A DNA stretch of 64,000 nucleotides. Origin: Hofstenia miamia (taxonomy: Eukaryota > Xenacoelomorpha > Acoela). The DNA lies in NCBI GenBank assembly GCA_004352715.1, contig SCFE01000050.1:1940036-2004035 (forward strand), in the 5' to 3' direction. Below, piece after piece: positions 50,039 to 60,009 of the stretch (its first letter is position 1; the number at the start of each line of letters is the position of its first letter). A program made the translations under genes and the position numbers. The notes under the pieces were generated by a model. It was not told the origin of the DNA. It did not search any database and worked only from the letters and a program-made list of their open reading frames with translations.

Positions 50039-51931
50039 AATTGAGCTACTTTTTTGTTATCTTAAAATTTATTTGGTCTAAGTATTGGCATAATTTAGTA
50101 ATGAAGCAACCTTGTAAAAATTAGCATTCCACAAAATTGAGAATATGGTGAAACCAGCTGAATTTGAGTTATTCACAAATCATAAAATAGCTTCACAGGA
50201 AACAAGTTTTTGCATGATTTCAATGTCATAATTCTTAAACACTCTAAATAAAATGTTTTCAAACAAAATTAAGTCATTAAATTACATGATTGGGTCACAA
50301 TGTGTACAAATTTGCACAGTCAATTTCAATGAAAATATTAACAATAGAAAAAATTTCTTAATATCATCAGAAACAATGGAGGCTAGCAATGCTGAGCCGC
50401 CATATAAATATTCTTTGCACTCCCAAATAATGTGTATGTCTGAAGGGAATATGGTGGTTTTTGTTGAAACACTTAGGATATGTCTTAATATTGCATTTGG
50501 GTATGAAGAAGAAAGGTATCTATGCAAAAACGAGCCGGTTACAGATTTTGTCATAAAAATCACAGATTTACAAATGGGCACATTATGGGGCATTTAGTTC
50601 CTTGTAATGCAAAAATCATTTTTATAAAATTCAAATCCTTTCTATTTATGCTGAAATAAATTATAAGATCATGAAAATTCCTTAATAAAATATTTATGGT
50701 TTTTATATCTAGAAATATGCGTAAGTTGTTATTTTATAGACATTTTCAAATAATGAAAATTTCGAAAATTTTTAGAATGCCCTCCACTTAAGACATTTTA
50801 TGGCATTTTACAACCTAACTTTGCGGAGGATCCACTGCTAAGGGCCGTGTCGTGAACCAAATATTTCGACTCGTTTACTCTCTGGTTAACTGATCACCAT
50901 AATGATTTCTCGAACGGGCTAGGAATAAAAAATCCTACCTATTTCCTTCTAGAGTTGCTCAAGGTTAGCTCACTCTTAAGAAAANAATTGAGCTACTTTT
51001 TTGTTATCTTAAAATTTATTTGGTCTAAGTATTGGCATAATTTAGTAATGAAGCAACCTTGTAAAAATTAGCATTCCACAAAATTGAGAATATGGTGAAA
51101 CCAGCTGAATTTGAGTTATTCACAAATCATAAAATAGCTTCACAGGAAACAAGTTTTTGCATGATTTCAATGTCATAATTCTTAAACACTCTAAATAAAA
51201 TGTTTTCAAACAAAATTAAGTCATTAAATTACATGATTGGGTCACAATGTGTACAAATTTGCACAGTCAATTTCAATGAAAATATTAACAATAGAAAAAA
51301 TTTCTTAATATCATCAGAAACAATGGAGGCTAGCAATGCTGAGCCGCCATATAAATATTCTTTGCACTCCCAAATAATGTGTATGTCTGAAGGGAATATG
51401 GTGGTTTTTGTTGAAACACTTAGGATATGTCTTAATATTGCATTTGGGTATGAAGAAGAAAGGTATCTATGCAAAAACGAGCCGGTTACAGATTTTGTCA
51501 TAAAAATCACAGATTTACAAATGGGCACATTATGGGGCATTTAGTTCCTTGTAATGCAAAAATCATTTTTATAAAATTCAAATCCTTTCTATTTATGCTG
51601 AAATAAATTATAAGATCATGAAAATTCCTTAATAAAATATTTATGGTTTTTATATCTAGAAATATGCGTAAGTTGTTATTTTATAGACATTTTCAAATAA
51701 TGAAAATTTCGAAAATTTTTAGAATGCCCTCCACTTAAGACATTTTATGGCATTTTACAACCTAACTTTGCGGAGGATCCACTGCTAAGGGCCGTGTCGT
51801 GAACCAAATATTTCGACTCGTTTACTCTCTGGTTAACTGATCACCATAATGATTTCTCGAACGGGCTAGGAATAAAAAATCCTACCTATTTCCTTCTAGA
51901 GTTGCTCAAGGTTAGCTCACTCTTAAGAAAA
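50039..51931 (+). repeat. Apparently identical 946-bp direct repeats separated by one N (assembly seam)
   Basis: 50039-50984 reappears at 50986-51931 with a constant offset of 947 and no difference that I noticed, the two joined by a single N at 50985. This is most simply an unmerged overlap or two haplotypes joined by a scaffolder. Anything in it should be counted once. Confidence 0.9.
50253..50597 (+). pseudogene. 114-codon open frame, duplicated at the seam; possible nuclease-domain relic
   Basis: The second half (PPYKYSLHSQIMCMSEGN, MVVFVETLRI, FGYEEERY, VTDFVIK) loosely follows the spacing of YqaJ-type exonuclease domains (Y-x-x-Q-x-Q-x-M...FVV...I...D...W). The match is by eye and weak. 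The copy at 51200-51544 is the same sequence. Could equally be a chance frame. Confidence 0.2.
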
Positions 51932-53999
51932 CTGTTTAAGCCCCAGCCCGTCCAACTCAATGTCCTTATGAGGTAAAAAGCCAGTCCCAAATTATAAGTA
52001 ACAATCTCGTTTCTCCCGAAGTTTACATTGGTCAAGATTAATTACAAACACAATGGATTTTATATATATTTTAGAGTATAGACAATATTTTTCTACATTT
52101 ATTCCATGTTTACCTTAGGACGAGTCAAGGAACCGAATATTTCAATGAGTTTATCAGCCATTGTTATGAGGGGTGTTAAAAATTTGGATACATACATCTG
52201 TGACTATGTCAAACTAGACCTAGAATATTTGAGATTTTTGTTTGGGTAGTGTAGTTACTGAAGTTGGAAATGCCCTAAAATTTGCAAATAAAAAATTTTT
52301 ATTAAGTGTAATCGAGACATTACGTAGAGTACTCTACTACACACATCATCATTGCTTTAATCAAACTTGATTCGTACCTTGTAAATTCATTTGCTATTTG
52401 GCAAATACATCATCTTGACACACTAAATGTGTGAATGAATTTCTTGTTTAAATTCAGTTAGATTTTATTTTCAAAGTATGATTTTGATTAATTTCTACAC
52501 ATACGAAACTCTCATATGAGGAATTCGCTATAGTAATATTAACTCCTATGCATAAGAGCATCCTTCACCTGTGAGTTTGTTGCGAAAGAAACTTTCCACA
52601 AATAAATTAGTAATGGACCCAGTTGCAGTGAGTTTGCCTGTGTGCTTGTTGTGCTTGTGACGTTTTCCTATTTTCATTTGACCGTAGACCATAATTAGGG
52701 AACATTTACATTAATTATTCAGTATTTTCTTTTCATAATTCTCTATATTAAGTAGACTTGAGCCAAAGATAGACGCTAGGTCCATTAACCTTTGGATCTA
52801 AGTCAGGCTTTTTATCGGAGACCAAATGCGTCATCTATTATTTGGTAGCATTTGCCTATGAATATAATTAGGCTATTGTTGATTATTAATTCAACAATTA
52901 GGCAATATATTATTCAATATATTATTCATAAAAACGTGTGCATTTGATCATTCATTAATTACAGGATGGGCCGTACGAAGAAATAGGATCAAGGCAAATT
53001 TTAAAGTACATTTCTGTCTCATAATTGTTAAATTTTTTAATTCTGATTTTTTAGTTTATGCTATTTTTTATGCTGTGATGATAATTTAAGTGCTATTATC
53101 AACGAAGAGTTTCAATAATGTTTATAAAGTTTACTTTCGAATTATAAATTTCAAATTTGTGGAAATATGGACAAACTTGATCTTTACTGAAGAAATGCAA
53201 GGCAGAATCCATTCTTCTCGAGATTCGTTTCAATTTCGTGATACTTGTTGTATATAAATAACTCATCTGGAATCATTTCAACTTACACCTTTTGATATAG
53301 CAGTTTTTTATTGTCTTCTATTTTAGAATTTTATGACCTCATAAATGGTAAACAATTGATTTCTTGCACAGGGGCTGTTTTAAGCATGTTTTCGCAATGT
53401 TTTTTAAAGGTTATTTTTCAAATTGGTATAGAAAATCATTTTTGGGATTTGTTCAGCACTTTCTCCCTAGAAAATTACACGTATGAAAGGGAAGTTTATC
53501 ATAATTCAATGTTTGCTACTATCTTTCAGCAAAATTTTAGTAACTTAAGGGGTGGTTCCGTCTAAGAGCAAAAAAACATTCTCTTAAACATTTAAATTTT
53601 TTTTAGCCTTTTAACAGTTTTTTGTAAATAAAACATTTTTCCCACCCTCCCTGTGTTCATATTGTTCTTTAATAAAATTTGATAAAAATTATTACAGGCA
53701 AAAAATAATTTATTTTTATTTTAAATCACTAAAACTGAATTATTTTATTATATTTATTGTAATAATTTTCCAATAAATAATGTATTACCCATCCCTTCAT
53801 ATCACTGTAAAAACAGTTATTTGTTTGTAAGCATATCAATGGAAACTAAAGCATAGTTAGAACTTTATTGAATTCAATTTCCTATTTTCTAGAGTTATTT
53901 TTAAAACTGAAATTGGAAAGACAAATTGTGTAATGTCGCTAAATGTTTGAATGTTGGCTCACGTGCAGCGCATTTTAATAGAACTCGTTATCAAATAAC

Positions 54000-54222
54000 C
54001 ATTTCATTGATATGCAAATTATTAATTTCGTGAATCACAAATCAATGATTTTGTATAAAACTGCGGATGTCGTGGCTAAATCACCCGCGATTGGTTAATT
54101 AATGACAGGCGCTTATTGGTCGCCGGCCTAATTGCTACTTGTCGTTGAATTAACGTTATAATTTAATATTACGCGGATTGCTGTCATGTCCTTTAACTTT
54201 GTGGTTAGCGCTCGGTTTTTAG
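54000..54222 (+). promoter_or_regulatory. Possible internal promoter before the beta-catenin degron exon
   Basis: Just upstream of the exon, GC rises and two inverted CCAAT boxes appear 20-odd bases apart (GATTGGTTAATTAAT near 54090; TTATTGGTCGCC near 54114), with ATATGCAAATTATTAAT (octamer-like) at about 54010 and TGTATAAAAC at about 54052. Together with the ideal Kozak ATG at 54279 this would suit a transcript starting here and encoding a short N-terminus. Inference; no transcript data. Confidence 0.35.
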
Positions 54223-54404
54223 GCTCACAGGCATACTCCGCAGCACCAGATACAGATGTAAATCACAAGTCTGCCACCATGGCATGGCAACAGCAGAATT
54301 ACTTAGTGGATTCAGGAATAAACAGTGGTCAGTCCACTGGTGGCCATTCGATTTCTAGCAAAGACGCTGTGGAAGATTGGCAGCCAGGATATACAATAGA
54401 TCAA
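54223..54404 (+). CDS. CTNNB1: Beta-catenin phosphodegron exon
   Basis: Acceptor TCGGTTTTTAG (phase 1), donor CAA|GTAAGT (phase 0). Encodes (G)SQAYSAAPDTDVNHKSAT, then MAWQQQNYLVDSGINSGQST, GGHSISSKDAVEDW and QPGYTIDQ. The DSGINS motif provides both GSK3 serines (human S33, S37); the T and S at the next two four-residue steps match T41 and the CK1 priming site S45. It is therefore open to beta-TrCP control. An ATG inside the exon (54279) has the ideal context GCCACCATGG and would leave only 11 residues before the first degron serine. An alternative acceptor (CTCACAG, exon from 54231) would be phase 0 and would not fit the 26053 exon. One extra Val precedes the degron compared with human. Confidence 0.93.
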
Positions 54405-56730
54405 GTAAGTTTTTTTAGTCACAAGAATTTTTTAATATAAGCCATATATTTAAATCTTTTTGTTAATTTATTTTATTAAATTTTAGTGAATTACTAAATT
54501 GAAAATTTTTAATTCTCAGTGACAAAAATGAAGCTTGTTTCGATTTATTTGCAATAAAGTAGCAATTTTTAAAAAAATCTTATCTTAGAAATCATGATGC
54601 CTTACCAATATTTTTAGCTTGATATTAGGTTAAACTTTATTCTTTTTATTGATAGAAATCAAACTACTTTTCAAGTTAAGGCCACGAACTTAAATGAAAA
54701 ACTACCTAAAGAGGAATTTATTGACTAGGGTCAATTGTCCAAAACGGTGTCGACGCACTGTTAGTTGCTACGCGAGCACTTAATAAATGACTAAATTATT
54801 CAATTTTGTTCCCACGCTTATATTACAATTTATTCATTTATTTTCAAACTGAATAGTAAAATCCGTTCTGAATGGCAAAGCATTTTACCACTGTGCGTGA
54901 AGTACAATGAGTAGAAATGCTGTTTGCTTTAATGTCAAATACGATTTTCCTATTTGTATAGAATAATTTGTTCATTTGCTTATCTTCAATTCAAGCTTTT
55001 TTAGTTATACTGTGTAATTACTTTATTTTTTATAGTGGTTTTAAAGTGAAATTTGGCTTGATTCATTATGATTGCTATAAGTTTGAGCAAGTTTGAGCGT
55101 AACAATCTTTACAAGTAGAACTCGAAAATGAGATTCATTCAACTATACTCTTTCTTTCTTTGTGATTCATTGCTGGCGTCAGTCATCATATAAATTTTAT
55201 AATCGTCTTCGCATCAAAGCTTTGAAAGTATGCTTAAGTGTTGTGAAAGAGAATTTCAAAGGACGGAGCAGCTTCTCTGCATTATGTACTACAAATAACA
55301 TGTAATCTCATATCGACAACTGAGGATGTTTACAAAGTTACGTATTGGGTTAATTTTAATGCAATTCAAAAAGGCCTCACAGCCATTTTGAAGTAATATT
55401 AATAACGGTTTTATATCTTATTACAAATCTTTGTGTTACACTTTTTTGTGATTTTTAATATTTCTCTTATTTATATACAAAAACCCAAAATGTCTAGTCA
55501 TTTTTTAATTGAGTAGGCCAAACCTTATTGAATAATACATTTTCTGCAAAATTTAAAATCTCAAATATAACTGCTAGTTATTACGTCCGTCGAGGTTGTT
55601 TTTGATTACGTTGGTTTGTCTGAATGCAACTTTGTGGAATAACTATGAGCGGATTATTTTGAAATTTCCATAAGAAATTGTCTCGAGTCAACCAAGAAGT
55701 AGGATTCTGTAGGAATGAGTGAGAGACAGAAATATATTTCGAGGGTTGATTCGGGTAGACCAGCCAATTTGTGAAAAAATCGCAAACATGTCCGCATCAA
55801 TAAATCTAATAGTGGATTTTAGAGTGAATATTGACATATGGAATAAACGTGATATATAGGAAGTCAAAACACTAATAAATTTTATTATTATTCTGTTCCC
55901 CATTACGTTATATCCATTATAATATTTAGTGACTAGCAATTTCCAACTATTTCCCATTGGAATATGCAAGATCAGAAAGTTTTCAGGAACATATCTCTAT
56001 CATATCATTCTTTCGTAAAATGTTGGAGTGACCCATGCTTTTATAAAGGTGTTTTGGGCTATGTCCCTACATCCTCTCCAATAAAAAATTTTGGATTCTT
56101 CCCTGGGCAGAAAATGCACTCTTAGCGTGATTCTGCACTCGGCGAGTTCTTTTCTAGTTTATGTTCTTTCTTGTTTTTCTAAATATAACTGTATTCAATT
56201 GATAGCATGTAGCTATTCCATTTATTATTTGCAAAATTTTATTTGTGGAAGCACAGATATAGTTAGGTTGCCTTCAAAGAAAAATGACGAAGAAGATATG
56301 TTTTTTGACGAAGAGGTCACAGAATTCACTGTTTAATTGCCCATAAGGAAAAAGGCCTAATGCAAAACACTCATTCAACTTAAATGATTGAAGTGATAGA
56401 ATTGCTTTAATTTCAATGGCTTATTCAAGTTATTTTATTATACGTAAATTCACGTGACCTCCCTAAATGACCACAACTTTTGCTTTACTTGGGGGAATTT
56501 TAGTGAAATTGGTCATCAAGTACAACTACTATAATAGGTTCTGATTGAAGTTATTATCGTAAGTAGTTCAACTGGAGTAAATTTGGAAATAGGAAAATTT
56601 TGGTTGTTAATTTGCTAAAGTTGATCGATTATGTTTTGATAACATTTCAATGAAGCAAAACTACAAACATTTGTAAGGAGTGTTGAGCAATTGAAGTAAA
56701 CGTTAAGTAGTAGTAAATATTTATCTTTAG

Positions 56731-56948
56731 GCACAAGAAATGAACGAGCAGTTGACAATAACGCGTCAGCAGCGAATTCGGGCTGCGATGTTTCCCGAGA
56801 CTTTGGCCGACGGCACTACATTCCCCGCGCCTCAAATTAACAACACCAACCCCACAGCCGTTCAGCGCCTTTCGGAGCCATCTCAGATGCTGAAAGAAGC
56901 AGTGATAGGGCTTATCAACTATCAAGACGATTCAGATCTCGCAGCAAA
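56731..56948 (+). CDS. CTNNB1: Beta-catenin exon, alpha-catenin-binding region
   Basis: Acceptor TATCTTTAG, donor AA|GTATGT (phase 2). Encodes [35 protein letters not shown], then [15 protein letters not shown] and [12 protein letters not shown]. The last part is the helix that binds alpha-catenin at adherens junctions, and the Tyr in LINYQDD corresponds to the phosphorylatable human Y142. Well conserved compared with the next exon. Confidence 0.95.
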
Positions 56949-57039
56949 GTATGTTTTATTTGTCTCTATGTATACATTCGCTTTCTAAGGCCATTTATAT
57001 CTTCATTAACATTAAGAAATACATATGGCATATGTTCAT

Positions 57040-57228
57040 ATATATATATANNNNNNNNNNNNNNNNNNNNNNNNNNNNNNNNNNNNNNNNNNNNNNNNNN
57101 NNNNNNNNNNNNNNNNNNNNNNNNNNNNNNNNNNNNNNNNNNNNNNNNNNNNNNNNNNNNNNNNNNNNNNNNNNNNNNNNNNNNNNNNNNNNNNNNNNNN
57201 NNNNNNNNNNNNNNNNNNNNNNNNNNNN

Positions 57229-57256
<28 letters not shown>
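57040..57256. repeat. (AT)n microsatellite with assembly gap
   Basis: AT dinucleotides flank an N-run (57051-57228) inside the intron following the alpha-catenin-binding exon. Confidence 0.95.
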
Positions 57257-57259
<3 letters not shown>

Positions 57260-58531
57260 TTTGCATATTCATATATATTAATGTTTTAATAGTTTTCGGC
57301 AAAAATATTTTTTCCGTAATAAATGATATTAGCATCATTCAGGTAACAATCAGTTTATTGGACGTATTAAGCCTAAAAATCCATTATAGTAAAGATGGAA
57401 TACTAATATAATTGTAATTATGTCGAAACATCAAATTCAGGGGACATTTTTCTAACCACTCGAGGTTTTCTCTTAGTTGAAGCGAAGAAAATTCGACGTA
57501 ATTTAAAATGATTCTGTGCAGCTAGCTACTAGTATCTTTAAATGGAGAGGGGCATCATTCACTTGTAACCCCAAGGTTGAATAGTCGTATTTCAATTGCA
57601 TTTCTTTAGAACCTGAGATAGGATGTAAGGTTTTAAACCTTTTTGGTGTGTAAATGAACATGCTGTGGTTTTCTACTAGCGGATATTGAATTAGTTGGTT
57701 TGGAAAGATGGTATCTTCTCAAATATTTTATTCGCATATTCTGTCACAGTAATTTTGGAAAGTGTAGAATATTTCTGATTCTAAGTATTGGCATATTTAA
57801 GTTATGGAGCTATGACATTGAATGCTCTTTTGATGTTTTATGCTAACGTAATTCATAGTTTCATAAAGAAGAACAGTGTCCAATACATTCTTAATACTTC
57901 AGCATGATTAGAGGTTTAGAGGCTCTAGTTTTCATATTTCTTACGTTACTGCATCATTTGAAATGTAGTTCCTAAGAGGTTCGTTTTGTAAACGTAGAAT
58001 TCTCTTTTTAGAAAAGAGATTGTTAATACCTTGCATTTGGAGAAATTTGTATCTCAAAGTTTTTGTATCTCCAATGACATCATACGTCGGAGTGATTTTT
58101 CATTCCGTTCTTGTAACTGGAAAATGTAAAAAATTGTTGGTAGAAACTAATTATTTAACTGTATGATTTTTACATAGCATTTCAACTATTGAAAGTGTAT
58201 ATTGGTCTCGCATAGTCGTATGGAAAAAATTGAAGGGTAATTTTCCGGATCAAAATACAAGGAGCCCATTCTGGGTTATATCAGTTTAGAATACTTTGTG
58301 ATTTGTCTAAGGCAGAATGTATTTACTGGAACGCAAAATACTAAAATGAAGTTAGGCCTCAGTTACACTTGGAGAGTTTTATAAACCCAACTTAATTGAG
58401 TCGGTTTTATCAAACATGCCAAGTATAAACAACGCGGCGGGTATATTACAATGTTTAAGTATTGAAGCATTTAATTTGTGTTTCTAGAACAGTAACATCG
58501 CTAAGCCTAAACCTGCTCGAATAACCACTGG

Positions 58532-58820
58532 TAAGGTTCAGCGGTATGCGGTGGAAAAATCGAAACCGAATCGAGAGATAAAATATAAACCGAATTTTCG
58601 GTTTTTAGGAGAAACAGTTTAAGAGAATGTTATTTCCAAAAAACGATGTAGTATTCTTAGAGTAATCGCCAAAACGCATGCCAAGTTCATTAGCAATTGA
58701 ATTTAGTGTTATGAAAATGTACTTTCTAATAACAATAGTAGTTAGTTAAAAAACCGAACCCGGGTTAGTTGGAGCACAAAAACCGAAACCAAGCTCATTT
58801 TTGAGAACCGCCGAGCACTA
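58532..58820. mobile_element. Candidate hAT-like element, AACCGAA-motif type
   Basis: Left end TAAGGTTCAGCGGTATGCGG, right end inverted TAGTGCTCGGCGGTTCTC. AAACCGAA-type words recur at both sides (58562-58606 and 58753-58792). Flanking octamers match only in part. 289 bp, in a beta-catenin intron. Confidence 0.55.
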
Positions 58821-59139
58821 CTCACCTGCTTGAATACTCGACGAGTTTAACTGTGGAAATGAGGTTAGCATTCCTTTTCTTAATTAATTTGATGGTTAGT
58901 AGAAGCCAGCTGCTTATCTGGGGGCCGTTAAATTTTGCTTTTTGACTCCATTCCATTCTTCTTGTGGAATTTTAACATTTTTATATTTTTTTAGAATTTA
59001 GCAATAAAATTAATGATTATTATTTGATGAAGCTGTTTGCCGAACTGAATTACTAATGTCTTCCTTTTCAGTAATAAATGTGATTTTTATTAAAACAAAT
59101 TTCCCAAATTCTGCCACTTTCAATCCTTTCGCCCATTTA

Positions 59140-59295
59140 ATTTTTAAGTTAATGAGCCGAGAATCAGGTAATGTTAATTATTCAAAGAAACCGCTGGTTA
59201 ATGAGATGTTTTGTTCACACTACGCTCCAGCTGCGGTCGCACCCTGGCGCTAATTAAATCCACTACTTGATACCGCTTTCATTAGTTGCGGGCAT
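59140..59295. promoter_or_regulatory. GC-richer island in beta-catenin intron, possible enhancer
   Basis: Contains TTATTCAAAGAAA (a TCF/LEF-like word on the minus strand), CCAGCTGCGGTCGC (E-box), CTAATTAAATCC (homeodomain-like) and a GC-rich block at 59220-59250, all without ORF or inverted-repeat ends. Suggestive only. Confidence 0.25.
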
Positions 59296-59720
59296 TGTTT
59301 AGCGAGGAGTTTTTTTAACTAATCAAAAGCAGTTATTTTAAAAATAGTTTCTTAAATCAACTTTCTTTGCCCCGTGCAACCAATTTTCCGATATTGTATT
59401 ATTTGACGTTTTATTGAGGTCGTTTCACTTGTCTTCAGTATCACATTCAAAGATTATTATTGGTAGAATGGGACAGTTGTTTCTCTATTACTTAATAATT
59501 ATAGACAACAATTGCTTGATTATTCTATTTTGTAAAAAGCTATGATCAAATGAATTTTTCAAAGTGCGTTGTTCTAATCTCTACAAATATCAAATTCCAA
59601 GTTTGTAGTTAAATCATTGAACCGTACACCTATTGATCTTTTCGAGTGAACCGTGTGTTATCTGAATAATAGAATATATATTTCGTTCAATATATTTTCT
59701 TCACGATATCTTAAATTTAG

Positions 59721-60009
59721 AGTCGCTCCAGATCTCACAAAACTTCTTGGTGATGAAGACCCTGTAGTCGTTGCTCGAGCCGCTCACATGGTCAGTCAAC
59801 TTTCAAAAAAAGAAGCAAGTCGTCCGGCCCTGGCTGCTTACCCCGCTCTACTTCTCGCCCTAATTCACTGTGGAAATACGTCGTTTGATGAAGATACCCT
59901 CAGGGCGGTTGCTGTCACACTTCATAATTTATCTCATCACCCCAGCGGACTGCTGGCTGTTTTCAAGTCCGGTGGCATTAGTGCACTTGTCAGACTTCTT
60001 GAATCCAAG
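59721..60009 (+). CDS. CTNNB1: Beta-catenin exon, first armadillo repeats
   Basis: Acceptor TTAAATTTAG, donor AAG|GTTTGT (phase 0), 289 nt. Encodes VAPDLTKLLGDEDPVVVARA, HMVSQLSKKEASRPAL, then LHNLSHHPSGLLAVFKSGGI and ALVRLLESK. Ends and core helices are conserved, but the middle (AAYPALLLALIHCGNTSFD) differs almost entirely from vertebrate beta-catenin. The next exon should begin with the equivalent of the human PVDSVLFYAITTLHNLL segment; I did not find it before the window ends. Confidence 0.95.

Larger units (their letters stand above)
26225..54222. other. 28-kb intron between candidate N-terminal exon and degron exon
   Basis: Holds scattered hAT-like elements, microsatellites, an N-gap and a seam duplication (listed separately). 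The part from about 29000 to 34200 is notably free of recognisable transposons and contains GC-richer islands. I found no confident coding exon in it. A 95-codon minus-strand frame at 26508-26795 has fairly protein-like composition but no domain I can name; it may be a relic. Confidence 0.55.
24276..60009 (+). other. CTNNB1: Beta-catenin gene (gene span, 5 coding exons seen, continues beyond window)
   Basis: Three exons (54223-54404, 56731-56948, 59721-60009) encode unmistakable beta-catenin: the WQQQxYLxDSGIxSG phosphodegron, the [12 protein letters not shown]...LINYQDD alpha-catenin-binding segment, and the start of the armadillo repeats (LTKLLGDEDPVVV, HNLSHHPSGLLAVFKSGGI). Two exons upstream (24276-24299, 26053-26224) join in frame, giving 295 codons in the window. 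Beta-catenin is the adherens-junction partner of cadherin and the Wnt co-activator; the degron serines and threonine targeted by CK1 and GSK3 are all kept. Introns are 1.8, 28, 2.3 and 2.8 kb, and the gap to the next (unseen) exon exceeds 4 kb. The first armadillo region is strongly diverged compared with vertebrates. Confidence 0.9.
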
